Below, one piece after another: positions 1 through 5,587 of a stretch of DNA of 6,078 nt. The notes under the pieces are model-generated. The model was not told the DNA's origin, did not search any database, and saw nothing but the letters and a program-made list of their open reading frames with translations. Source of the DNA: Atribacterota bacterium (GTDB lineage Bacteria > Atribacterota > Phoenicimicrobiia > Phoenicimicrobiales > Phoenicimicrobiaceae); the NCBI GenBank assembly GCA_030666935.1, contig DAOUWX010000115.1:1-6078 (forward strand). The letters run 5' to 3'. Positions within the stretch are counted from its first letter, which is position 1, and every line of letters begins with the position of its first letter. A program made the translations under genes and the position numbers.

Positions 1-127
1 ACATACTGATGAAGGGGCAATGATGGCAGTAGCTGCCATAGCGAGCATTCCGATATTAATTGTATTTTTTAAACTATCTAAATATTTCCTGGGCGGTGCC
101 GCCCTGTATTCATCAAGGAAAGGATAA
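1..127 (+). CDS. Carbohydrate ABC transporter permease, C-terminal end (partial)
   Basis: This is the 3' end of a gene that begins before the window; the readable frame starts at base 2 and gives 41 residues before TAA at 125-127. The peptide has a hydrophobic last membrane helix (MAVAAIASIPILIVFF) followed by KLSKYFLGGAALYSSRKG. That matches the usual end of MalG/UgpE-type sugar permeases, where a final helix with a conserved Pro leads to an aromatic 'YF..G...GAVKG'-like tail. Proteins of this family form the inner-membrane channel of an ABC importer together with a second permease, an ATPase and a binding protein. The HAD phosphatase starts 11 nt downstream, so the two are probably cotranscribed. 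The assignment rests only on this tail and is an inference from family resemblance; the sugar cannot be told. Confidence 0.72.
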   Translation, partial: HTDEGAMMAVAAIASIPILIVFFKLSKYFLGGAALYSSRKG

Positions 128-138
128 TAAAAATAATT

Positions 139-720
139 ATGGAGATACTTTATATTTTTGATATGGGGGGCGTTCTGTGTTGTGATTTTAATGATATTCC
201 CATTATAAGCAATTATTTGGGAATTACGGAAGAAAATTTTTTTATTTATTCCGGTGAAAATTTTAGAGAACTTCTTGACGGTAAGATTAATAGTAATGAA
301 TTTTGGGTAAGATTTTCTTTAAGATATGGAAAGAAAGTAGAAGAAGAATTATTTGGTAAATTTTTTAACCCGGGAATAATCCAGGGGACAAAGGATATAA
401 TAAAACAGCTTAAAAGTGATTCAAGGGTTGTTTGCGGTACTAATACTCTTGATTCGCATTATTACTATCTTTTAAATCAAGGTGCTTACGATATCTTCGA
501 TGAGGTTTATGCCTCTAACTTAATGGGAATATCCAAACCTGACCCGGATTTTTACTGGCATATTTTAAATAAGGAGGGAATTAAACCCGAAAATACAATT
601 TTCGTAGATGATACCGAAGAGAATATCATTTCTGCTCAGAAAATCGGTATTAACTCTATCCTTTTTATCGATCCCGATTCTTTAAGACAGCAAATAAAAA
701 CATTAAGTCTTTGCGAATGA
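139..720 (+). CDS. HAD-superfamily hydrolase, YihX-like small phosphatase
   Basis: The 193-residue protein has the full set of haloacid dehalogenase motifs. Motif I is FDMGGVL with nucleophile Asp8. Motif II lies at T101 in TNTLDSH, equivalent to the SNTNPIH of relatives. Motif III is K133 in SKPDPDFY, and motif IV is the Asp pair D157-D158 in IFVDD. Residues about 15-85 form the helical cap typical of subfamily IA. Length and layout match E. coli YihX (about 199 aa), a sugar-phosphate phosphatase. The position two after the nucleophile is Gly10 rather than the usual acid/base Asp, as in other members with 'DxGG' or 'DLGN'. The start is the ATG 11 nt after the permease stop; the nearest SD-like purines (AAAGGA, 119-124) are 14 nt away, so translation may depend on coupling to the permease gene. 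A sugar-phosphate substrate fits the neighbour but is inferred. Confidence 0.85.
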   Translation: MEILYIFDMGGVLCCDFNDIPIISNYLGITEENFFIYSGENFRELLDGKINSNEFWVRFSLRYGKKVEEELFGKFFNPGIIQGTKDIIKQLKSDSRVVCGTNTLDSHYYYLLNQGAYDIFDEVYASNLMGISKPDPDFYWHILNKEGIKPENTIFVDDTEENIISAQKIGINSILFIDPDSLRQQIKTLSLCE

Positions 721-818
721 TTATAAGGATTCATTAATTTTTTATAAAAAAAGAAGGGAATAAAAAATTTGTGTAGAATAATATATATAATAGTAATTTA
801 AAAAAATCTTTCAAGCCG

Positions 819-840
819 AATTGCACATGGAAGTACAATT
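819..840. promoter_or_regulatory. Imperfect palindrome upstream of the TRAP operon (possible operator)
   Basis: The arms AATTGCAC and GTACAATT flank a 6-nt centre (ATGGAA) and match at 7 of 8 positions. The site lies about 100 nt before dctP and about 30 nt downstream of a TATAAT at 786-791, which has no good -35 box. Its position between a possible promoter and the first TRAP gene is what an operator would show, and the GntR-type protein encoded at 4213 is the obvious candidate ligand. No second full copy occurs elsewhere in the window, so this is a weak call. Confidence 0.3.
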
Positions 841-920
841 TAGTAAAAATTAAATTAAATAGGGAGGTGGTAAGAATAAATCAAAGATGATTTGTTTTCT
901 AAATGAGTAAAAAAATACAA

Positions 921-927
921 AAAGGAG
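921..927 (+). promoter_or_regulatory. Ribosome binding site of dctP
   Basis: AAAGGAG lies 9 nt before the ATG at 937 and fixes that start. A stronger SD-like sequence (AGGGAGGTGG, 861-870) lies 66 nt upstream of the ATG and cannot serve this gene. Confidence 0.75.
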
Positions 928-936
928 AGATTAAAA

Positions 937-1983
937 ATGAAAAGTAAAGTTACTTTTTTTCTAATTGTAGTTATGGTAATGGTGATATTTTCCGGAATTA
1001 GTTGGGCAGCCGATACAAAAGTTTTAAAGTTAAGTCATCTAAATCCTCAACAACCCAAAGAAATTGCTACTGCAGCTATGACCCAGGTTTTTAAATCTAT
1101 GGTTGAAAGCGGAACTAATAATGAAATAGTGGTTGAGATTTATCCTAATGGTGTTTTGGGAAATGAACGTGAAAGCATGGAGCAGGTACAAACCGGGGTA
1201 ACCCAAAGTTATATTGCTTCAGGTGGAGGAATGTCCATTTTTTACCCCCTATTTTCTATAGTAAATATTCCTTTTTCTATTACCGATTATAGTGTGGCTT
1301 ACGAAGTATACGATGGACCTTTTGGCAATGAACTTGCTAAAGATATTGAAGTAAAGACCGGGTTTAAAGTATTAGCCTTTGGTGAATCTGGAGGATTTTT
1401 TCAGTTAACCAATAGCAAAAGAACTGTTCAAAAACCAGATGATATGAAAGGTTTAAAAATCAGAACAATGACCATTCCTATTCATATGGAATTTATGCGG
1501 TCTTTAGGAGCATCAGCTACTCCCATTGCCTGGGCAGAGGTGTACACTTCTTTGCAGACAGGGGTAGTAGATGGCCAACATAATCCCGCACCGATTATAA
1601 AAATAGGTAAATTAGAGGAAGTCCAAGAATATTTATCTTTAACTAATCATATGTATACCCCTTATGTTTGGGTAATAAATAATGAATGGTTTAATGCTTT
1701 GACCGACCAGCAGAAGGTCGTACTTGAAGAAGCAGCTCGGGTTGCTAATGTTGCAGGTAGAGGAGTGAATCGTTTAATTGAAACCTCAGATGAAGGTGTA
1801 CCATATTTAGCTACCAAAATGGAAGTCTATAAACCAACTGCCGAAGAACTGCAAATGTTTAAAGATGTTACCATTCCCGCAGCAATGGAATTTATCGAAA
1901 ATGAGTACAAAGAAGAGGGAAAAGAATTAGCTCAAAAATATTTAGATGCAATTAAAAAAGCACAAGATGCTCTAGGCTTATAA
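937..1983 (+). CDS. dctP: TRAP transporter solute-binding protein, DctP family
   Basis: This 348-residue protein captures the solute outside the membrane and hands it to the DctQM membrane complex. Residues 1-24 are a signal peptide: a Lys-containing start, a hydrophobic core (FFLIVVMVMVIF), then SGISWA with cleavage expected after A24 or A25. The mature part has DctP hallmarks: LKLSHLNPQQP near residue 30, YPNGVLGNERESMEQVQTG at about 69-87, and GLKIRTM at 172-178. R176 is the conserved Arg that salt-bridges the ligand carboxylate in characterised members. ATPIAWAEVYTSLQTGVVDG (194-213) is the most conserved block. The next residues are QHNP (214-217), where many relatives have QENP. The length is normal for the family. 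It is the first gene of a dctPQM operon and is separated from dctQ by a strong hairpin. A carboxylate-bearing ligand is expected from the family; its identity cannot be read from the sequence. Confidence 0.95.
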   Translation: MKSKVTFFLIVVMVMVIFSGISWAADTKVLKLSHLNPQQPKEIATAAMTQVFKSMVESGTNNEIVVEIYPNGVLGNERESMEQVQTGVTQSYIASGGGMSIFYPLFSIVNIPFSITDYSVAYEVYDGPFGNELAKDIEVKTGFKVLAFGESGGFFQLTNSKRTVQKPDDMKGLKIRTMTIPIHMEFMRSLGASATPIAWAEVYTSLQTGVVDGQHNPAPIIKIGKLEEVQEYLSLTNHMYTPYVWVINNEWFNALTDQQKVVLEEAARVANVAGRGVNRLIETSDEGVPYLATKMEVYKPTAEELQMFKDVTIPAAMEFIENEYKEEGKELAQKYLDAIKKAQDALGL

Positions 1984-1988
1984 TTAAG

Positions 1989-2030
1989 TAAAATAGAGGG
2001 GGGGGATTAATTTATCCTCCCTCTATTTTA
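1989..2030 (+). terminator. Intercistronic hairpin between dctP and dctQ (attenuator or 3'-end stabiliser)
   Basis: The left arm 1989-2003 and right arm 2016-2030 form 15 consecutive pairs, with a single G-U wobble (2001/2018) and a 12-nt loop. The stem begins 6 nt after the dctP stop codon. Its lower half is A/T and its upper half G/C, with a run of eight G at 1998-2005. The only U-rich stretch (UAUUUU) lies within the right arm and no clean U-tract follows, so it is not a textbook full terminator. Partial termination, or protection of the dctP mRNA 3' end, would give more binding protein than membrane subunits. That is a common arrangement in binding-protein-dependent transporters. The structure is seen directly; the function is inferred. 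Confidence 0.75.
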
Positions 2031-2064
2031 ATATCTATTAAAACATTTTTATGGAGATAGGAAA

Positions 2065-2625
2065 TTGAAACAAAAAACAATTTTTAAAAAAGCCAATATC
2101 TTGGGAAATTATTTGGCTAAAATTACAATTTTCGTTGTAATTATATTAGCAGCTGTAATGGTTTTAACTGTTTTAGTAGGTATTTTCTTTAGATACGTTC
2201 TCTTTAATTCACTGAGTTGGTCTGAAGAATTAGCCAGATATCTTATGATCTGGGCTGCGTTGTTAAGTATAAGCATTGGAATAAAAGATAAAGAACATGT
2301 AGGTATACAATTAATTATCAGAAATATACCAATAAAATATGCACGAATATTAAATTTTTTAGTTAATATTATTATTTTAATTTTTTTAGGTGTGTTAAGT
2401 TATAAAGGAATGTTTATAGCAGTTAAAGCTATCCCTCAGCTTTCTTTGGGGTTGGGAATTAGTATGTTCTGGGCATTATTAAGCATTCCGGTATCCGGGG
2501 TACTTGCAATCATTCAACAAATAATCCAAATTATTAATAGTTTTAAACCAGATATAACTTTTAATGAATTATTAGGAGAGACGGAAGTAGAAGAGGCGTT
2601 AAAAGAAGTGAGCGTTTTAAAATAA
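2065..2625 (+). CDS. dctQ: TRAP transporter small permease, DctQ family
   Basis: The 186-residue inner-membrane protein has four hydrophobic segments, at about 16-42, 57-73, 95-119 and 128-158. This is the standard DctQ topology. The family signature is clear: FFRYVLFNSLSWSEELARYL (41-60) followed by MIWAALLS, with W52, E54 and E55, then IKDKEHVGI containing the typical H-V-G (78-80). DctQ pairs with DctM and contacts the binding protein. The start is TTG at 2065-2067, served by GGAG at 2053-2056 (8-nt spacing). There is no in-frame ATG or GTG upstream before a stop at 2029-2031, and the first helix begins close to this start. An out-of-frame ATG at 2051 opens a five-codon frame whose TGA overlaps the TTG. 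The acidic C-terminal tail (about 160-186) extends beyond the last helix. dctM follows after 22 nt. Confidence 0.92.
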   Translation: MKQKTIFKKANILGNYLAKITIFVVIILAAVMVLTVLVGIFFRYVLFNSLSWSEELARYLMIWAALLSISIGIKDKEHVGIQLIIRNIPIKYARILNFLVNIIILIFLGVLSYKGMFIAVKAIPQLSLGLGISMFWALLSIPVSGVLAIIQQIIQIINSFKPDITFNELLGETEVEEALKEVSVLK

Positions 2626-2647
2626 AAATTAGGGAGTAATAATAATT

Positions 2648-3931
2648 ATGCTCGGGTTTATGGGTTTATGTTTTTTAATAATGCTCTTTGCGGGGATGCC
2701 TATAGGATTTGCTTTGGGTGCTACTGCTCTGTTTATTTTTTTAAAAATGGATATGCCTATCTTATTTAATATGGTTCCTCAGAGGTTTTTTGCGGGATTG
2801 GATATGTTTACTTTAATGGCAATGCCTTTTTTTATTCTGGCAGGTCAAATTATGAACAAATCAGGAATAACTACAAGATTAGTCAGTTTTGCAAATGTGT
2901 TAGTGGGGCATTTACGGGGTGGTTTAGCTCATGCAAATATTGTTGCCAGTATATTTTTTGCAGGAATGACCGGGGCAGCCGTATCAGATACAGCTGCAAT
3001 CGGGACTATGTTAATACCGGCGATGGTGGAAGATGGATATGATAAGGATTTTAGTGCTGCTATAACCGCAGCATCTTCTATTATTGGTCCCACTATTCCT
3101 CCCAGCAATATGATGATTATCTATGGTTCGTTAATGGGCGTATCCATTGCCGGATTATTTGCAGCTGGAATTTTACCCGGTTTGTTGTTGGGATTAATAT
3201 TAATGATATTGGCAGGATATATTTCTTATAAGCGGGGTTACCCCAAAAAGGAAAAGCGAGCTACATTATTGGAGATGTTGAAAGCTTCTAAAGAAGCGAT
3301 TTCAGCATTACTTATGCCTGTAATAATTTTAGGGGGAATTCTATCAGGCATGTTTACCCCTACCGAAGCCGCAGCTATAGCAGTTGCTTATGCTTTTATA
3401 GTCGGTACTTTTGTTTTTAAAACAGTAAAATTATCGGATATCCCGAAATTGTTAGAACAAACCGCCCGAACCACCGGAGTAGTTTTTTTAATAATTGCAT
3501 CGGCTTCAATTTTAGGTTGGATTTTGGCTTCTGAACGTATACCGGAACAGATTGCCAATACATTTTTAACTATTAGTCATAACAAATATGTTATTTTATT
3601 AATGATTAATATTTTAATGTTGATTGTGGGAATGTTTATGGACATTGCTGCTGCCTTAGTTATATTAGGTCCAATTCTACATCCTTTAGCGGTTAGTGTC
3701 GGTGTTCCTCCTATTCAATTTGGTATTGTCATGGTTCTTTCTTTAAATATAGCGCTAATGACTCCCCCGGTGGGAGCTTGTTTATTTGTAGCCTGTGGAA
3801 TATCCAAATTATCCTTAGAGGCAATAAGTAAAGCAATCTGGCCTTTTATTGTTGCAGAAGTCATAGTATTATTTATAATCACATTTTTTGAGCCTCTTTC
3901 AATGTTTGTACCTCGATTATTTGGCTTTTAA
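2648..3931 (+). CDS. dctM: TRAP transporter large permease, DctM family
   Basis: The 427-residue polytopic inner-membrane protein is the transport subunit, which couples solute import to an ion gradient (Na+ in characterised members). It is hydrophobic almost throughout, with about twelve membrane segments including re-entrant loops. DctM motifs are present in order: LMAMPFFILAGQIM (56-69), FFAGMTGAAVSDTAAIGTML (103-122) with D114, IIGPTIPPSNMMIIYG (145-160), GMFTPTEAAAIAVAYA (234-249) and NIALMTPPVGACLFVACG (367-384). Length and motif order are those of a complete single DctM, not a DctQM fusion. AGGGAG at 2631-2636 supplies an SD 11 nt before the ATG. It is the last gene of the TRAP operon. 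The next gene has its own promoter, and a terminator lies at 4070-4120. Confidence 0.96.
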   Translation: MLGFMGLCFLIMLFAGMPIGFALGATALFIFLKMDMPILFNMVPQRFFAGLDMFTLMAMPFFILAGQIMNKSGITTRLVSFANVLVGHLRGGLAHANIVASIFFAGMTGAAVSDTAAIGTMLIPAMVEDGYDKDFSAAITAASSIIGPTIPPSNMMIIYGSLMGVSIAGLFAAGILPGLLLGLILMILAGYISYKRGYPKKEKRATLLEMLKASKEAISALLMPVIILGGILSGMFTPTEAAAIAVAYAFIVGTFVFKTVKLSDIPKLLEQTARTTGVVFLIIASASILGWILASERIPEQIANTFLTISHNKYVILLMINILMLIVGMFMDIAAALVILGPILHPLAVSVGVPPIQFGIVMVLSLNIALMTPPVGACLFVACGISKLSLEAISKAIWPFIVAEVIVLFIITFFEPLSMFVPRLFGF

Positions 3932-3950
3932 ATATTTGTCTGGTTACGTG

Positions 3951-4012
3951 AAATCACATCATCTATTAATAATCCAAAGGAAAAATATTTATTATTTTCT
4001 TAAATGTGATTT
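3951..4012. repeat. Long-range inverted repeat in the dctM 3' region
   Basis: AAATCACAT (3951-3959) and ATGTGATTT (4004-4012) are perfect 9-base complements separated by 44 nt. The stem can be extended by CG/CG across a small internal loop, and a nested A/T stem (TAATAA with TTATTA) can form inside. No T-run follows, so this is not a simple terminator. It may stabilise the mRNA 3' end or be a structured RNA element. Confidence 0.45.
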
Positions 4013-4069
4013 GCGATAAAAGGAAAGGAAAATTGAATTTATAACAGAATAAAGTTTTGTTTTTATTAT

Positions 4070-4120
4070 AAAAGTAGATGCTCGCGCTAATGTCTGAGGG
4101 TATCTACTTTTTATTTTTTT
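4070..4120 (+). terminator. Rho-independent terminator of the TRAP operon
   Basis: The arms 4070-4083 (AAAAGTAGATGCTC) and 4098-4111 (GGGTATCTACTTTT) give a 14-bp stem with two G-U wobbles and a 14-nt loop. The T-rich tract TTATTTTTTT (4111-4120) follows at once. The structure is complete and well placed between dctM and the gntR promoter. The A-run on the left arm could also let it act weakly in the opposite direction. Confidence 0.88.
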
Positions 4121-4151
4121 AGATAACATATAAAAAATTTTTAAAATTTTT

Positions 4152-4180
4152 TTGACAAGTTATAAATAAGTCTTTATAAT
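4152..4180 (+). promoter_or_regulatory. Consensus sigma-70-type promoter of the gntR gene
   Basis: TTGACA at 4152-4157, a 17-nt spacer and TATAAT at 4175-4180 match the housekeeping-sigma consensus at all twelve positions with ideal spacing. Transcription would start near A4188, leaving a leader of about 25 nt before the GTG start. A promoter this strong for a regulator usually implies repression, in keeping with the inverted repeat inside it. Confidence 0.88.
4160..4179. promoter_or_regulatory. Inverted repeat inside the gntR promoter (candidate autoregulatory operator)
   Basis: TTATAAA (4160-4166) and TTTATAA (4173-4179) are perfect 7-base inverted repeats separated by TAAGTC. They occupy the -35/-10 spacer and cover five of the six bases of the -10 box, so a dimer bound here would block RNA polymerase. 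GntR-family proteins bind such dyads as dimers and often repress themselves. The arms contain only A and T, so chance in AT-rich DNA cannot be excluded. Confidence 0.45.
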
Positions 4181-4195
4181 AATAAGTATGACTGT

Positions 4196-4201
4196 AGGAG
4201 G
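4196..4201 (+). promoter_or_regulatory. Ribosome binding site of the gntR gene
   Basis: AGGAGG lies 11 nt before the GTG start at 4213 and only 4 nt before an out-of-frame ATG at 4206. The SD is strong, but the spacing to the real start is at the long end of normal. Confidence 0.7.
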
Positions 4202-4212
4202 TATGATGAATT

Positions 4213-4959
4213 GTGTCTAGAATTAAGTATTCTCCTCTTTATCTGGAAGCAAAGATAGAATTAATAAAAATGATTAAAAAAGGTGATTTTAAAAATAATA
4301 AATTACCTCCGGAAGATAAACTTTCTGAAATGTTAGGAATAAGCCGCTCAACCATCCGAGAAGCCTTAATAACTCTTGATCGAGAAGGAATAATAACCAA
4401 GAAACAAGGAATAGGAAATTTAATTCATAAAAGCACCTTAGAAACTAAAATGAGAATTGATTTAATTCGAGATTTTCTTAAATTGTTAGAAGACGGTGGT
4501 TATAAGGCATCGGTAAAAAGAATTAAGTCTGAATGGATAGATAAATTAACTCAATTTTACATAAAAATACCTTCCTTTTTTAAAGATAAAAAATATTATT
4601 TAATTGAATTTCTCTACTTCGCTGATAACCAGCCTGCAATATTAGCTACAAATATTATCCCCCAATCTGTTTTAAATTTGACCCCAAAAGATGAAGAAAT
4701 GCCTTTTGATAGTTTTAAAAAATATTTAATTTTTTTAAACAAGTATACCAACGAAGAAATTTCTCATTCGGTTAGTAAATATGCCCCATATAAAGCTAAT
4801 CAAATAATAAGTGAAATATTAAAAATAGAAGAAAATGAATCAATAATTACACGAGAAGAATTTTATTATGGAATATTTGATAAATTGCTTTGTTATTCTG
4901 AAATTTTTTTTCATCCTCATTTGATTAATCTTAATATGGTACATAAATTAGATCAATAA
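4213..4959 (+). CDS. GntR-family transcriptional regulator with UTRA effector domain
   Basis: The 248-residue DNA-binding protein has an N-terminal winged helix-turn-helix (about 8-75). This includes LPPEDKLSEMLGISRSTIRE (31-50) and ALITLDREGIITKKQGIGNL (51-70), both canonical for GntR proteins; the recognition helix carries R45, S46, T47 and R49. The C-terminal part (about 84-245) resembles the UTRA ligand-binding fold of the HutC subfamily. It contains IEFLYFADNQPAILATNIIP (131-150) and, near the end, YYGIFDKLLCYSEIFFHPHL. The protein is expected to bind a small molecule and release DNA. The start is GTG: an in-frame TGA sits at 4207-4209, no ATG occurs in frame upstream, and the HTH would be cut by any later start. 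It lies between the TRAP operon and the dehydrogenase genes in the same orientation, so it is likely to control one or both; the effector is unknown. Confidence 0.9.
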   Translation: MSRIKYSPLYLEAKIELIKMIKKGDFKNNKLPPEDKLSEMLGISRSTIREALITLDREGIITKKQGIGNLIHKSTLETKMRIDLIRDFLKLLEDGGYKASVKRIKSEWIDKLTQFYIKIPSFFKDKKYYLIEFLYFADNQPAILATNIIPQSVLNLTPKDEEMPFDSFKKYLIFLNKYTNEEISHSVSKYAPYKANQIISEILKIEENESIITREEFYYGIFDKLLCYSEIFFHPHLINLNMVHKLDQ

Positions 4960-5257
4960 TTGCTTATTACTTAGGCTTTTTGTTGCTTTTTTAATAATAG
5001 TTTATTTTTAAAAGATATGAGCCCAGCTATTTATTTTAATCAATACATTTAAAAATTAAATTATTATCTAATATTTTCTAATGATGAGGGTTAGTGTAAG
5101 ATAATTTTTCATTCAAAAAATATAATTAGAATTATGAATAATAAAAATTTTAACAATTTCTATTGTTTACTATTTTTCGGAGGCAAAAACTAAAAATCGT
5201 AAAGAGAAAAAAATACCATAAATTGTATTGCATAAGAAATAAAGAAGGGACATTAAT
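4960..5257. other. AT-rich gap between the gntR gene and the dehydrogenase genes
   Basis: No open frame with a start and SD is visible on either strand, and no RNA gene is recognisable. T-rich runs at 4978-4992 follow gntR, but no GC-containing stem precedes them, so a terminator cannot be claimed. A TATAAT occurs at 5121-5126 without a good -35 box. An SD-like GGAGG at 5179-5183 is not followed by a start codon at suitable spacing. Confidence 0.6.
5121..5135 (+). promoter_or_regulatory. Possible -10 box overlapping a palindrome, upstream of the [2Fe-2S] gene
   Basis: TATAAT (5121-5126) overlaps the perfect palindrome ATAATT-AG-AATTAT (5122-5135). No recognisable -35 hexamer lies 16-18 nt upstream. 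It could be a regulated promoter giving a leader of about 125 nt, but such A/T sequences arise easily by chance here. Confidence 0.25.
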
Positions 5258-5587
5258 ATGAAGAGAATAATCGAACATCCAATTTTGGGGAAAGAAAAAA
5301 AAAGAAAAAAAATTAAAATTATTGTAAACGGAAAAAATATGTATGCCTATAAAGGGGAGACTATTGCTGCAGCCTTAATAGCTAATAGCCATAGGGGTTT
5401 TAGCTATACTCATCGCTTTAATCTCCCTCGTGGATTTTTTTGTGGAATAGGGCAATGTACCGATTGTTCTATGATTGTAAACGGAGTGCCCAACATTAGA
5501 ACTTGCGTTACCAGAGTTGAAGAAGGAATGATAATTGAAACGCAATATGGATATGGAGATAAGGATGAAAACAATGAGGGAAGTTGA
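5258..5587 (+). CDS. Small [2Fe-2S] subunit of an HcnA/OoxA-type dehydrogenase
   Basis: The 109-residue protein has a ferredoxin-like beta-grasp fold of the Fer2_4 type. Four cysteines, C62, C67, C70 and C83, follow C-x4-C-x2-C-x12-C within RGFFCGIGQCTDC and NIRTCVTRV, which is the expected [2Fe-2S] ligand set. The early strand IKIIVNGKNMYAYKGETIAAA is also typical. Relatives are the small subunits of hydrogen cyanide synthase, opine oxidase, D-hydroxyproline dehydrogenase and archaeal proline dehydrogenase, and the N-terminal part of sarcosine oxidase alpha. The protein should pass electrons between flavin subunits in the cytoplasm. The N-terminus is very rich in Lys and Arg (residues 12-20). 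The ATG is supported by GAAGGGA (5244-5250) at 7-nt spacing. It overlaps the next gene, indicating translational coupling and a stable complex. The exact substrate cannot be inferred from this subunit. Confidence 0.88.
   Translation: MKRIIEHPILGKEKKRKKIKIIVNGKNMYAYKGETIAAALIANSHRGFSYTHRFNLPRGFFCGIGQCTDCSMIVNGVPNIRTCVTRVEEGMIIETQYGYGDKDENNEGS

Noticed and set aside
736..750. T-run/A-run palindrome after the HAD phosphatase gene as a terminator
   Set aside because: The T6-AT-A6 sequence has no loop and no GC pairs, so it would not make a stable terminator hairpin.
3951..4012. TCACAT and ATGTGA arms as a CRP/FNR-type binding site
   Set aside because: The half-sites are in the opposite order and 44 nt apart, unlike the TGTGA-N6-TCACA arrangement of CRP sites.
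4972..4995. T-rich runs after the gntR gene as an intrinsic terminator
   Set aside because: No complementary GC-containing stem could be found before either T-run.
5047..5061. ATTTAA-AAA-TTAAAT hairpin in the 4960-5257 gap
   Set aside because: Only six A/T pairs with a 3-nt loop; expected by chance in this composition and without a useful position.
5179..5183. GGAGG as the SD of an extra small gene before the [2Fe-2S] gene
   Set aside because: No ATG, GTG or TTG lies 5-12 nt downstream, and TAA codons follow quickly.
5221..5236. AATTGT/ATTGCA half-sites resembling the 819-840 palindrome arms, also at 4209-4218, as a shared GntR operator
   Set aside because: The same AATTGT core also occurs inside coding DNA (about 58-63 and 963-968), so it is background in this AT-rich sequence, and no second full palindrome was found.
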